A DNA stretch of 64,000 nt from Apodospora peruviana (GCA_033439685.1 JAUEDM010000007.1:2780501-2844500); one strand, 5' to 3'; positions 10,680 to 23,149 are shown, numbered from the stretch's first letter. Notes: generated from the letters alone by a model not told the origin. Numbers and translations are program-made.

Positions 10680-11100
10680 CAGAGAATTTCTTCTCCATGA
10701 CACCACACAGGGCGGCGATCACAGTGAAAAAAAGCAAAAGAGTTTGGAGACATCAAAAATCATGCCGTGGGTACACAACCAGATCAGAATTCTCGAACTT
10801 AGATCGTGGCTGGACGGCTGGACGATTCCGGAGAAGCGTGCATTGCCCGAAGGCATGAAAAAGGAAAGAAAAAAAGTGGAAGAGAAATCCGGCAGCCGAA
10901 CGATGTTTATATAGACGATGAGGCTGGTCCGTGCCACCTGCTTCTTGTTGTCAGGATCCGCCGTCTGCCTGTCTTGAGCAAAAAAGGGCAAGGCAAGTGG
11001 GGAAGCAGAAGGAGGGAGACTCGAGGGGGAGGGAGCACGTCACGGTCCTATCGGTGGGGCGACCGCTGTCCTCCACCGTCTGGTCACACAGGCGTCCTCC
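10680..11100 (+). repeat. direct repeat, copy 1
   Basis: Shares several blocks, in the same order, with copy 2 at 11880-12375: TTCTTCTCCATGACACCACA followed by GGCGGCGATCACAGTGAAAA; further on GGCAGCCGA and GTTTATATAGACGA; then a purine-rich AGAAGGAGGGAGACT segment and GTCACACA. A third, shorter copy of the first block lies at 11724-11780. The TATA-like GTTTATATAGACG in both copies raises the possibility of long terminal repeats of a decayed element, but no TG...CA ends or target duplication could be fixed. Confidence 0.6.
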
Positions 11101-11839
11101 AGATAGCTCGCCTTGGACGAGAATCATGAGATTTAGGGTTGAAACTGCAAAGGTGTTTGGCAGTCGATACTCGATACTTTATCTGATAGACAAGCATAGT
11201 TATAAATAAGAAATGCTCTATTATGATCTTTCTGGACCATCTACTGTTGAATCAACACATTTTCAGCCTGCCTGCCAGGTAATCCGTTGCTTCGTTTGTG
11301 ATTGCGACCACATTCAGAGGTGCCAGCTCTCCCGCGCAGGGACGCTCACCAATGTTGGTGTTCGGTGACGTCAGGCATGGCGCGAATTGCTTTTGCAAAA
11401 TGACGCGACCTAACTGGTTCCCTTCCGATCTGGCAAGTGGACGAGGAGAACGGGCTGGACATCATACGGTCGACCCCCAGGAACTGTCTTCCCATGACAT
11501 TCCCAAGAACGAAGGTGTCGAGTGGGGTTGAAAGCTGGGGAAGCGATCCCTCAAGAAGCCAAAGACTTCAGAGGCTCGGGCACCAGTTGCTCTCGCAAGC
11601 GCAGAGATTGAGTGTTGAGCCGCTGCCCAAGCCCATGAACTTTCTGGGCCCGCGAATGATGAGAAAGGTATCCCAGCAGTGGCAGCACTGATGGAAGTAG
11701 GGAGGAAGGAGGAGGTGAAAAATACATTTGTTCTCCATGAACCACCACAAGGACGGTGACCACAGTGAAAAAAATGGTAGATAGACAATCAGGAAGGTTG
11801 GGTGGAGATCAGAAGTTAAGCGGTGGCACTGGCTACACC

Positions 11840-11878
11840 AATGGAGGTGGGCAGAACGGAGGTGGGCAGAACGGAGGC
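11840..11878 (+). repeat. 15-base tandem repeat
   Basis: GGAGGTGGGCAGAAC occurs twice followed by a third partial copy, directly before direct-repeat copy 2. Confidence 0.7.
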
Positions 11879-11879
11879 G

Positions 11880-12375
11880 AGAGAATTTTCTTCTCCATGA
11901 CACCACACGAAGGCGGCGATCACAGTGAAAAGAAGAGTAAAAATGTGACCTAACAGGTCGAGTGGACAACAAAAGATTATGCCTTAGGTACAGAGACCAG
12001 TCGAGGAAGTCCCCCCTCCTTTTAGGATCCCATCCCTGTATCCCCTAGTCGTGAAAGGGGCCCGGATTCTTGAGCCGGGGGAGGTCAGCTACTCGATCCC
12101 TAGAAAATGGAGCGAGTGGTGGGTATGGGGAAAAACCAGAAAGGAAGAAAAGAGGGACAGGAATTCGGCAGCCGATCGACGTTTATATAGACGAAGGGGG
12201 TGGTTCGTGCACGCCTGTTGCTGGGACCCACCGCCTTTGCCTGCCTCGGGCAGAAAAGAGAAGGGAGGGGCAGAAGGAAGGGGCAGAAGGAAGGGGCAGA
12301 AGGAAGGGACAGAAGGAAGGAGACTTGAAGGGGAGAGAAGTGGTGGAGCTCGGCCGGCCGCTCGTCACACACGTG
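11880..12375 (+). repeat. direct repeat, copy 2
   Basis: Second copy of the 10680-11100 repeat, starting AATTTTCTTCTCCATGACAC and including GTTTATATAGACGAAGG. It is expanded internally by the 12-base GGGGCAGAAGGA tandem. Spacing between the copies is about 1.2 kb. Confidence 0.6.
12265..12321 (+). repeat. 12-base tandem repeat GGGGCAGAAGGA
   Basis: Four to five near-perfect consecutive copies inside direct-repeat copy 2; absent from copy 1, so the expansion came after the duplication. Confidence 0.8.
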
Positions 12376-13762
12376 TCCGCGTCGACCTAGCCAGGGGCGG
12401 GGTCACAGGAGGAGGTGTATCGCGGCAGGTACCTTAATGACTTTATCAACTTGAAGTCGGTGTCCTCTATCGTGACGTTGAGCACCGTGACGAGGCCACG
12501 ACTTATGTACGTTGCTCTCTGAGCCGGCGAGCACATCGACAGGCTCGACAACAACCCTCCAGTGGATAAGCCTATGTACACCAGTACCTCTGGTCGACGA
12601 ACTTGATGGACATCTTGTGCTACAATGTCAGTTCTTTCACGACTGGGGAGGTTCAGGAGTTGGCATGACAATGGAATATGAGTAGCGGTCAAGATTAGGC
12701 ACATGAACCAAGCTACCTTATATTACGTTGCTGGGAATACATCACACTGTACATTACTGCTCTCGGCATGATGGCCTCTTGTCCATCCTGCCATAGGCGA
12801 CCCAGCCTGCCATTTTCTTTGAAGCCTACTCACTAGCCATCGTAAAGACCTGTACATAGTAAACAACTTGGACCATTTGTGCCGTGTTTGTGCGAACGTG
12901 TTCTGCGAACAAGAACTGCCCTTGGGCTACCCCCAACCCCTCCAATGCGTACGTCGGGACCGAGAGATGGACAATAGAAACGAGAAGAATCTCAAGTGGA
13001 GATATGGGGGCAGGCCGTTGCCCTCAGGCAGGCACTGAAGTCCACCCTTTCGAGCCGGCTTGCCCCGCCATATCTTCAATGTTCTCACGTCATCTGTCCG
13101 CTCTCAAAATTACCTTCCCTGAACTAGTCTTTTCGGACAGGAAGTTTTTGCTTTCCATCATCGCGACAGCAAGGTGGGTATCACGTTACTTGACACATAC
13201 TTCACGCAGACTTTGGTGAGCCGGTTACTGACCTTCAGTTTTGACATGTAGAGACTGCACCGCCATCCATTCTGCGTCCGCGTTGTAAGTACGGTCCTCT
13301 GTCAAGATATACAGTACACAAACAACACCTGGTGTTGGCATTATAATCGCCGAATAGAACACCTCGATACCATCACAATGACGCCTGAGTTTTGCGCTGC
13401 CGTTCTCGACGGACATACACTGGGTAGGTCAAGATCCCACACAAGTCTGTTTTCATAATCTCCAAATTGACCATTATTTCTTTATCATCAGGAGCACAAG
13501 ATAGCAGCAGTACGTCGTTTTTCTGCCTCACCTCTCTGCCTCACCACCGACGTCAGGTCTATTGCTCTTTCCCCCCTCGACTCGACAGCATCCTTCAACC
13601 TACTAATGCCAGCTCTCCGATAAAACAAATGTATTCGTTGCCGCCTGCCGAAGGTATAGATTTTTTTTGCCGACGATGGATCTGGCGCAAGTTCGACAAC
13701 CTCCACACTCTGATACACCTTGCTCGTCACCACACGTCGGAAAACACGGTTCAGCAGAAGCT

Positions 13763-14035
13763 AACGTCTCTCGTCAAAAAATAGTCCTCTGTCCAACTGC
13801 CGCTGCCTAGTCCAGGCCGTCGTCCTCCTCCTCCTCACCGCCGACGTTCTGTGGATAGACGGTCTAGAGCCGGAGGTGGCGATCCAGCGTGCCCTCGTCA
13901 TTGGCACGGCATACCGGGGCGGGCGAATTCGTCCGGAGTACTTTTTGGACTACCGCCTTTCGGGATGGAGAGACTTTGTCGATTCGGGGCGCTATCCATG
14001 TCCCGATTGGGTTCTGAAACATGTGTGGGATTACT
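13763..14035 (+). other. open reading frame without start, possible exon
   Basis: A frame of 91 codons with no ATG at its start reads VVLLLLLTADVLWIDGLEPE, then AIQRALVIGTAYRGGRIRPE, YFLDYRLSGWRDFVDSGRY and PDWVLKHVWDY before a TGA. The sequence is protein-like with a hydrophobic opening. It may be a terminal exon of a gene whose earlier part lies at 13.46-13.76 kb, but no splice pattern could be confirmed and no family is recognised. Confidence 0.35.
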
Positions 14036-14404
14036 GACGCAATGATAAACGGGTGGTACGTTCACCCCTATCCTGAATGGATGTAAGATTTCTAACAGAG
14101 AAAAGACAGGAAGTAGCCAGCTAGCTGAACTTGCAGCTGAGCAACACGGAGGAGTTTGTCGACGACCAGGTCCCTTATCTGCGGGAGATGCTTGGGTCTG
14201 TTGCCTCGTCGATGGCCTTGGAGTTTGGGCGGCACAGTCATCATCATAATCATGGATTTCGGAGTTCGGTTTGGTTTTAGGGAATTCGGTTTCGGCATTT
14301 TCATTTCATTTTCGTGGTTGAGACTCGACATTTTCATGGGATCTTCTCGGGTTTTCAGCAAGGAGTTAATGGTTGTTGGGTGTTCTTCAACAATGGGACT
14401 GGTT

Positions 14405-14451
14405 TGTTTTTTTTTTCCGGGGTGGGGGGGGGGGGGGGGAGGGGCAGGGGG
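14405..14451 (+). repeat. T-run followed by long G-run
   Basis: Ten T bases then an almost unbroken run of about 30 G bases interrupted by single T, A and C. It could form G-quadruplex structure and is a likely site of sequencing or length error. Confidence 0.8.
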
Positions 14452-15678
14452 TTTTATCAGTCTCTGGGTTTACATCCTCATGGTTAAGGCGTTCTTCGAC
14501 ACAAGTTTGATGGCTTGTTGGGGCAGGTTCTGATATTGTTTCTCCAAGGTTTCTTGTAGGACTAGCTTTAGCCTTCAACAACGTAAACATTGCAAGCAAC
14601 AGCTGGATGATGAAGCTGGTATCTGAGTCTAAAAAGACGTCAACTAATAACCCTTATGCATACCTACCCACCGACTGGCTTCTATTGTCGCCGTGAAGAA
14701 GCTGTTGAAATATGTGCAACACATCCTGAGAAGTCTATTCTTCGCTTGCAAATCGGCTCATGTCGACGCCAGTCCTGGTAAACGACGCATATTCGACAAG
14801 TTGCATACTGTGATCACTAGTGGCGAGTGGGTGTTGGTTGGTTATCTTGGTGAAATCCCAAATGGTTCAGCTGTCAGTGTGCGTGTGATGTGGGCTGCTC
14901 GACCACCCCAGCTCTGATCCATCACCCCAGCCAGGTGAAGGATGTTGTAATCTGGGTGAATATACGTAAGTGGCTTCAGGATGCTTCTTCGGCCAGTGCC
15001 ACCAGACTAGACCACGACTCCTTCTGGTGTCTCTCTGAGTGGCTTAAGTGCGAACTGTGCGTTGTCGAACCAGAAATGAGCCTGGTGGCTCACTTATGAC
15101 GGAGTCGGTCTTATCCCTGGACAACAGCTGCAACACCACGCACGAACACCTTTAGCATTTGAACAACAGGATCGACGCACACATCCAGAAGGTCTCTTCC
15201 CGAGCCGGCATAACCGACACACATATCCGGCAAATAACCGAACAAATATCACGTCCCTAAACAAATCGAAAACTTCCCTAACATATCATATGATGGCAGT
15301 ATATGTACATTCCTCCCCTATTTTTACGGCATTGTATAATGCGTAATAACTCTAAAGACTGCGAAGACAAAGCCCTTGGACAGACATTTTGGTCTGCTCG
15401 GCCGAGTATTACGCTCGTTGAAGACACTTGCAGCACGAGTTTTCCGATATCTTGTCAAATAATCCGGAGGTATAGGGCGTTTATAAAAGGGTCTTCAAAC
15501 GGAGTCTTGCTAGATAAATATAATCTTGGGGTCTCGGATTGATTGTCGACAATCTTGGTTTGTCTTGGGACGTATAAAACCGGAAACAGTTCAGTTTTAC
15601 GACGGATGACATGTGTCGAAAGGAGTTTGAGATGTTTATCAACTGAGAAGTTTATGGCATCAACCACCTGGTATAGTG

Positions 15679-16242
15679 TCAACGTCGGGGCCCCATTGTC
15701 TGCAGGCTGGTATATGGGATCCCGGAGCCCATTATATAGGCCATGGCACACCACGCCATTACCATATCTTTGCGGTGATTTTCCTTGGAAATCCACTCCT
15801 GGAGTTTCGTCTTGATTGTGCGGGTGAACGCTAGCTCGGAGAATTTCTGGGATATCATGGCACCCATGAAGATATGCATGGTCAGCTCTTGCTTTGAGCT
15901 CCCGGTCAAGATGTCGTTGAATTTCCGATGTGACCGGATCTGGTTAGATAGCCGGTTTGACTTTTCACGGCCCTTCTTTACTGCCGTCTTCTTGACGCCG
16001 TCAGTGGTACTAGCAGGCTTCTTTCTAGCAGCATTGTTTGCCAGTTCTGGTTGCTCCAGGGTGCTCTTTGTAGGACTGCTGCTCGTGCTGGTGGTGAGCT
16101 TGCTTGGACTTTGCGCGGCAGGGCTGGACGGCCCCCGGTTGGTTCTTATCAAAGGGGGATTAGGCGACAGGCTTAATGGATTGGCGGCTTGGGTTGCCAC
16201 TTCCAGTGTCGACGTGTTAACAGGTAGATTAAACGGTAACAA
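15679..16242 (-). CDS. hypothetical protein, Ser/Thr/Lys-rich N-terminus
   Basis: A 187-codon minus-strand frame from an ATG. Residues 1-75 are low-complexity and rich in Ser, Thr and Pro (SPSKLTTSTSSSPTKST). Residues 85-105 are basic (KKTAVKKGREKSNRLSNQ) and could be a nuclear localisation signal. The C-terminal 80 residues are more ordered (SELAFTRTIKTKLQEWISKE). No known domain is recognised. Downstream minus-strand reading continues protein-like in another frame to 15455, so the gene may be truncated by a frameshift. The disordered-plus-basic pattern also occurs in spurious frames, hence moderate confidence. Confidence 0.4.
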   Translation of the reverse strand: MLPFNLPVNTSTLEVATQAANPLSLSPNPPLIRTNRGPSSPAAQSPSKLTTSTSSSPTKSTLEQPELANNAARKKPASTTDGVKKTAVKKGREKSNRLSNQIRSHRKFNDILTGSSKQELTMHIFMGAMISQKFSELAFTRTIKTKLQEWISKENHRKDMVMAWCAMAYIMGSGIPYTSLQTMGPRR

Positions 16243-16399
16243 GCTGCTTGATTAACTGCAGGACTATAGGGGATAAACCCCTTATAATACATGTAAAGAA
16301 GTGTAGGGCGTAATAGCTAGTTAGGTAGAACCTCCTTTAGTGGGTACTGTCACTACTGCATTCAATACGACGGTTCTGCCTTCTAAGTAGGACTCGATC

Positions 16400-16805
16400 T
16401 TTCTACTGACCCGAGGTACTCCCTGGCTTTGTCGGCGTCATTTAAGCAACAGGAAAATAAAGCCCATGTACTCCCAGCAAAAAACTTGGGGCATAGGTGC
16501 CTCAGACTATTGCGATGTCGATGCTTCGCCTCTCTTCCTCTCGGCAGCAATAGCAATCCTGCCCACACGGACCACCACGCTCGTGCCGAATTGAGACCAA
16601 TGTGACCATGCCCGTACTACAGCGCAAGGCGCACATCGAGTGCTTCCGCTCGATCACCCACCTCGTCCGGATAGCCTCTTTCTCCTGGGCTTGCTCGGTT
16701 ATGCGCTCCCCGCAAAGTTTTGGAGCAGAGATGCGTCAGACCATTGCTGTGTCGATAGTTTGCCCCCTCCAGTCTGCAGCGAGAGGAGGAGGCATTGCAC
16801 AAGTG
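16400..16805. repeat. degenerate tandem duplication, about 230 bases
   Basis: TTGGGGCATAGGTGCCTCAG...TTGCGATGTCGAT near 16490 and TTTGGAGCAGAGATGCGTCA...TTGCTGTGTCGAT near 16720 share order and spacing, and the minus-strand readings are parallel (RHLCPKFFAGS versus THLCSKTLRGA). This is an old duplication with no recognisable product. Confidence 0.45.
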
Positions 16806-16924
16806 TTCAGGCTTGGGTGACGAAGGACCACTGGGCGCAGTTGTCGGCAGCGTAAACAGACTTAGCCATGTGTCATTTGTGCGTAGGAACCAGTATATTA
16901 TTCATCTCCTGGCCATTTTACGCC

Positions 16925-17508
16925 TCAAGACCAGTCATTTGGTGACGTGAAGACATTCGTGCGAAGCCCCTCCAGAACTTCCGACAAGAAGCCTCCGACT
17001 GTAGATCCTATGTGTGTAATGGATGGGATTGAGACTAGAAGTTGGATTGCGTTTCTCTGTGGGCCAGTCGTGATCTTTCGCTTGGATGTCCTCGAGGGTG
17101 ATATCAGAATATCCCCTGATTGCAAGCCAGTTGTCATCCTGTACCGTTTCTTGCGTGAAAATCGCCACGAAAATATAAAAAAGGATATGAAACCTACTGC
17201 GTGTGGGTCGTGCGAATATCCTTGGGAAATTTCTCAGCGAGATCAACTGTTCTAATTCTCCGTGATACCATTTTCGACTTGTTGGTGGAATTCCATCATC
17301 TTGCTGTCCATTTGAGTAACTCTGTTATCCATTGAGTGATTGTGCTTCGGTCGATTGCTACCTCGCGACGCATCAAAGCAAGGTTGCTTCGCATCATATG
17401 CGTCTCAGCACGGAAATAGGTTACCGAGGCCTGTGACAGTCTCTCCCGGGATTTGGTGATTTCTGCAAGGGCAATGCGGAGGGGCGACTGAATCTTAAAC
17501 GGGTGCAA
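16925..17508 (-). pseudogene. decayed gene with a possible intron, unknown
   Basis: The minus strand reads YFRAETHMMRSNLALMRREV and ITQWITELLKWTAR, then a TGA. It continues in the same frame with MVSRRIRTVDLAEKFPKDIR up to a GTAGGT donor, and after a TACAG acceptor with MTTGLQSGDILISPSRTSKR to a stop at 16925. An overlapping frame (MDNRVTQMDSKMMEFHQQVE) is equally protein-like, so which frame was coding is uncertain. No family recognised. Confidence 0.35.
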
Positions 17509-18644
17509 TCTTGTTCATAAAGTCCATAAAATCTTGTTCCAGTGCGTTCAGTCAAGTCTTCACCAAGGAAGTCGGTCGACTTCGCCCTCTCGTTGACCCG
17601 AACACGGGATACGATATTCCACCAGTAAGTAGTTGATTTTATGTACGGTTTTATCCGTGATCGCAAATAAAATGACGAGCAAAAGTGGTCTCAATACGCG
17701 CGAGAATAAGTATCTTCTCCATGGAGGCGCATATCTCGTCCGTAGCCTAGGGTTTGCCGTCTTTCTTGACTCCTGCGCGAATCAAACGTCACGGGCAGTT
17801 GGTGCTACCAATTCAGTCTGGCAAGACACGAACACGACAAAGAATATCTCGAGGAGGACCTTGGCTTAGCAAACATTCCCTCTCGACCGTGTTCAAAAAG
17901 CTTTGCGTTTGTCGATTGCACTCATTTACAGGCTCCGAAGAAGATTCATTAGCTGGTGTTGTATTAACCCATCTGGAAGAATGCGGCTGTAACCAACATC
18001 ATATATCCCGATCACAATGAGGCTCCGCCAGCATGGCGACATTCATCAAAACCAGCGAATCTGAACCCTTGACACACATACTAGCGTGTCGAAGGATTTC
18101 CACGTCCTATCGGCTCCCTCCCTTATGACATTGAAGGGAGTTTGCCGCGATATATACAAGGCCAGTCGTGATATTAGGTAGCAACGTCTGCTTGCGGCAC
18201 ATAACTCGCCAAACCGGAAAGACGCCGCCAACCGGCTGTTATCCGCGACTCCTTTGGGTCCACACCGCAAATCAGCAAATTCTTTCTGGAAACATATGAA
18301 CCAATGACATTATGAATCGGTGGCTTGGCACTTATTCTGTCACCAAACAGGGTCCGTTTGCCGGCTTTGATATTGAGATTAGAAGCCAACGGTCGATGCG
18401 AGAAACTTACCCGGTAGCGGGCTTGGCATGTCAATATCAAGGTATCAGGGTCTTGCTGGAGTCTGTTGGCAGTTGCCGGCCTCGGAAACTGTGGGTCGGA
18501 AGAAACAGCGTGAGAAATATATCTTTGAGTTTTCTTTTGCCAATCAGGGAGTCCTTGGTAGGGTTTTCCCCCAGAGGAGTTTCACTTTTGCTTCAAGTGA
18601 ACTCGCAGCTGGAAGACCCTGCACCATAAACTTATCCTTTCACG

Positions 18645-19961
18645 ATGCTACAACAAGCTGGTTGGGTGCTTGCCCTTTTTACTTGGTCCTCTTTGGCAGC
18701 TAGCACATATCCACCAGATGTCGTGGACAGGCTCGCAGAATCCAGCTTGCCGCTCTTGAAAGAGTGGCTGGCAAAGAACCCTCAAGGAAACTGTACGCTG
18801 GAGACGGCTTCAAAACGCAAAGAATGGTGAGACCGGGTCAACCTTCACAGGCCGATGCCGAAGTAACTAACGGGTCAACAGGAGCGATCTCACACCAACT
18901 CAACGGCAGGAGTACACCTCAGCCGTGCTGTGTCTGATGGACAAGCCGGCATTGACATCGAAGCAAGCCCCAGGCGCAAAGTCCAGGTTCGATGACTACG
19001 TCACAGTACACATCCAACAGACACCACGAAATCACGGCTCGGTATGGCATGCTCCATCACCGCATGCTGTCCATCTGACTGACATGTGTAGACTTTCTTT
19101 TTTCCCTGGCACCGCTACTACATCTGGCACTACGAAAAAGCCTTGCGAACGGAGTGCGGCTACACCGGCTACCAACCAGTAAGTCACCATCACCACTCTC
19201 CTCAGCCCAACCTGACAGCTGTCTAGTACTGGAACTGGGACCGCTACGCCAGCGACCCCGCCGCCTCCCCCCTCTTCGATGGCTCGCCCTCCTCCATGTC
19301 GGGCAACGGCCATCCACTTCCCCATGGCGGAATCCCGATCCCCGGCGCGCCTCCGCCCAACGACATGATCCCACCGGGAGACGGCGGCGGCTGCGTGACG
19401 ATGGGCCCATTTGCCAACATGACCGTCAATCTCGGTCCTCTCGCCCCGAGCCTCAATCTCAATGAAATCAAACCGAACCCCCAATCCGATGGTCTTGGTT
19501 ATAACCCCCGCTGTTTGAGGAGGGACATCAACCGACACGCAGCGGCCGTCACGACGGCAAACTACACGTACGACTTGATCACGAGAAACAAAAATGTGTA
19601 CTGGTTCCAGACGGTGATGGAGGGGGAGTTTGATAAAGGAAAATGGGGTGTACATACCGGCGGGCACTATACCGTGGGGGGAGACCCGGCGGGCGACTTT
19701 TTTGTGTCTCCGGGAGATCCGCAGTTCTGGTTGCATCATGCTATGATTGATCGCGTGTGGTGGATCTGGCAGATGCAGGATCTGCGTAAAAGACTGGAGG
19801 AGGTGAGCATGACGCGGACGATGATGAATTTCCCGCCCAGCGCGAACGGGACCTTGGACGATGTTAGTAATCTGGGTGTTTTGGCGGGGGATGTGAAGAT
19901 CAGGGAGCTGATGAGCACGCTGGGGGGTATGGGTGGGAGGTTGTGTTATATCTACGAGTGA
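18645..19961 (+). CDS. secreted tyrosinase (polyphenol oxidase)
   Basis: Four exons (18645-18826, 18882-19041, 19092-19178, 19227-19961) join in frame to 387 residues. The introns are 55, 50 and 48 bases with GT...AG ends; the first has ACTAAC as branch site. Residues 1-19 form a signal peptide (MLQQAGWVLALFTWSSLAA). The CuA site shows VHIQQTPRNHG and FFFPWHRYYIWHYEKAL; the CuB site shows VHTGGHYTVGG and PQFWLHHAMIDRVWWIW, so all six copper-binding histidines are present. YWNWDRYASDP follows the CuA site as usual. Enzymes of this type oxidise phenols to quinones (melanin or phenol cross-linking). The short length with a signal peptide matches the secreted fungal subgroup without a long C-terminal latency domain. 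Substrate is unknown. The GH55 gene follows 0.76 kb downstream on the same strand. Confidence 0.9.
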
Positions 19962-20717
19962 GATATCCGACTGTGCCTTACTCGGGAATGGGAGAGAGAG
20001 AGGCGTTCCACATCGGCTTAAATAACCCCACATACCTAGAAATTAGTTATCGTTCATCTGTTGTTTGTCAGTCGGCTGCATGAAACCCAATCTCCCATTG
20101 TGATCCTTGGCCCTTCCGATCGATAACTGGTGCCTGGAGGGTACCTTGTGCCACCCGAGTCCGAGAATTCTCATGTCCTGCCGATTGGACAATTCGTAAA
20201 ACTGCTAGCCTGACACTACTTCGGATGGTTGCATTGAACACGGGCCGTAACGTGGCCGCATCGTGCGGGTGAGATCGACAAGGAACACCTTCCCTCTTGG
20301 CAGGCCCCTAAGCCCTGGAGAAGTCCAGAATGGGGCACTCTTCCGTCCTTACTAAGGCAAATCACACCTTGTACTCTGCAAACTGCGAGTTACGTGCACA
20401 AACACCCGGTATACGGGCCTGCTCCGCCACTGCAGGACAACCTCCCCTCTATGATCTATCCATCTGATGTTTTTGAGACCCAGCTCCCATTTCCGCATGT
20501 AACCATACCAAACACTATGGATGACCGAGTAAGAGGCCGAGGCAGGAACGGCGCATCACGACCGACTACCGTGTCCGGTACTTAAGATTGCCCTCGGATC
20601 CCTGACTTGGCCTTTTGAAATCGACATTGACTTCCCTTGAAAAGCAACGACCTCGCTCATCGGTGCGGAGTGTTGTGATCGAGGCTGCTGTCGCTTATCC
20701 TTCGCCAGGCCAACAAC

Positions 20718-23149
20718 ATGAAGCTCGGCTTGATCACCTCGCTGCTCCTCACCGGAGCAGCCAACCTGGTTTCCGGCTTCTGGTACTCCGACATCGACCA
20801 CACGTCCTCCGTCCGCGGCTATGCTCCCGATCTCGACAACGACTTCAACTACCCGGTCTACAAGGCCGTCACCCCCGGCGATGGTCCCGGCATCCAAGCC
20901 GCTGTCAATGCCGGCACCAACGCCGGGTCGACGCGCCACGGACAATGGTTTGCTTCTCAGCCCAGGGTATGTTGTTCATTTATCTCAAAGTGACTGTAAG
21001 GCAATGCTGACACGAGAAAACAGGTCGTCTACATCCCGCCCGGAACCTACGTCGTCAGCTCGACCATCAAGATGAACACCGACACGATCCTAATGGGTGA
21101 TGCCACCAATGTAAGATCACCACACCCCCAAAAGCCCACGCGCCAACATCTAGGAACTGACTCGAGACAGCCACCCATCATCAAAGCCGCCTCCAATTTC
21201 CAAGGCGACCAGACCCTGTTGTCAGGCCAAGACCCCACGACCGGCGTCAGCGGCGAGTTAAGCTTCACCGTCGGATTGAAAAACATAATCCTGGACACCA
21301 CAGCCATCTCGGGAGGGAATGCCTTCACGGCTCTGTGGTGGGGCGTCGCCCAGGGCTCCCAGCTGCAGAACGTCAAGATCATCATGCCGCAGTCCGTCAA
21401 CGGAAACGGCCACACCGGCATCCGGCTCGGACGAGGATCAACATTAGGTCTAGCAGATGTCCGCATTGAACGCGGCCAGGTGCATTTCTCCCTACCCTTT
21501 TCCCCTTTGTCTTCCCCTAACTAACCCTATGTGTGTAATAGAACGGCATCTGGCACGATGGCCACCAACAAGCCCTCTTCAAATCGATCTACTTCTACCA
21601 AAACACAGTCGGCATGCTCATTACCGGCGGCTCGACAATCAGTATTGTGAACCCGACCTTTGAGACAGTCGGCACGGGTGTCCTCCACACCGGTGGATCA
21701 CCCTGGATCGCCCTGATCGACGGAAAGTCAATAAACTCGGGCGTGACGCTAAAGACAACCGCCTGGCCGTCCTTCCTGATCGAAAACCTCGACAAGGACA
21801 CACAAAGCAACATTATCGAAGGTCCGTCAGATCATGTGTTGAGAGCGCAGGCCCACGTGGCGCAGTACTCCTACGGTAACACGGTCGGACGCAGCCCCGT
21901 ATACGGCCCTACCTCCTCTGGTCTCAACAGACCTGGTGCGCTCGCTCCAGGCGGCCGATATCCTTACCCTCCGGCACCGAACTACGCACAGAACAGAGTA
22001 ACGGATTTTCTGAACATCAAGGATCCGGCGCAGAACGGAGGACGGACTGTGTATGGCGACCACAGTCGCGACGAGGCTGCCACTCTCAACGCCATCCTTC
22101 AGTTGGCAGCAAGCCAGAACAAGATCGCTTATTTTCCGTTTGGTAAATACCGCGTCGAGTCCACACTATTGGTCCCGATCGGATCACGAATCGTCGGCGA
22201 AGCATGGGCAACTATTACAGGAGAAGGAAACTTCTTCAAAGACGCGAGCAACCCGAAACCGGTTGTCCAAATCGGTCGCCCGGGCGATGTTGGTCGGGCC
22301 CAGATCCAAGATCTGCGCTTCACTGTGTCAGACGTTCTCCCGGGAGCCATAATAGTCCAGTTCCACGCCGCTGGCTCTCAGCCGGGTGACGTCGCGCTCT
22401 GGAACTCGCTCGTCACAGTCGGCGGAACACGCGGAGCCTCGGCCTTGACGAATTCCTGTGGGAATCCGTCGGCGCAATGCAAGGCCGCCTTCTTGGGGAT
22501 CCATCTCGCTCCGACCTCATCAGTCTACATCGAAAATGTCTGGAACTGGGTCGCCGATCACACTGCGGAGGATTTCGCTGGCGGATCTAACATTGCCGGC
22601 AAGGGAGGCGTCCTCGTGGAATCGACCAAGGGAACCTGGTTACATGCTCTCGGCTCAGAACACTGGTGGTTATACCAACTCAACTTACGGTCAGCAGCAA
22701 ATGTCATGATCAGCATGCTGCAGAGCGAAACCAACTACGATCAGGGCGACAATAACCCGCATCTTGTACCAGATCCCTGGGTCCCCAACGTGAGCGGGTG
22801 GGGAGATCCCGATTTCAACTGGTGTGTAGGACGGGCCAACACAAAAAGGTGCAGGATGGGGTTCGCGAACTATATCAATGGTGGACGGGACATCTTTACC
22901 TATGCGTCGGCGAGCTGGGCGTTTTTCAGCGGCCCCGGGTATGCTAGGTGTGCGGACGGGCCGTATAACTGCCAGGAGACGATGCATTGGATTCAGCAGA
23001 CTCCTGTCAACTTGCAGGCTTTTGGGATGTGTTCGAAGGATAGTAGGGTTGTGTTGAGGCTGGGGAACGGACAGGAGGTGAGCACTAGTCCTGATTTTAC
23101 CGGGTCTTGGGGTGGTGGTGGAGGACTTGTTGGAAGGTATACTTCATAA
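20718..23149 (+). CDS. GH55 exo-beta-1,3-glucanase (glucan 1,3-beta-glucosidase)
   Basis: Four exons (20718-20966, 21024-21110, 21171-21479, 21542-23149) give 750 residues, the usual length for the family. All introns are 57-62 bases, GT...AG, with CTGAC or CTAAC branch sites. A signal peptide covers residues 1-19 (MKLGLITSLLLTGAANLVS). Two pectate-lyase-3-like right-handed beta-helix halves are visible. The first starts at FWYSDIDHT and continues with VVYIPPGTYVVSSTI. The second starts at VTDFLNIKD and continues with DEAATLNAILQLAASQNKIA and SRIVGEAWATI. This paired helix is the GH55 hallmark. The secreted enzyme would release glucose from beta-1,3-glucan of fungal or other walls. The first half lacks the usual KDYGAKGDG-type string, having VYKAVTPGDGPGIQAAV instead. 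Confidence 0.92.

Noticed and set aside
19032..20033. Minus-strand open frame of 333 codons
   Set aside because: It lies antisense to the tyrosinase gene, whose exons, introns and copper motifs are fully consistent; the minus frame is a GC-rich shadow.
20556..20945. Minus-strand frame of 129 codons over the start of GH55
   Set aside because: Shadow of the signal peptide and first exon of the glucanase gene.
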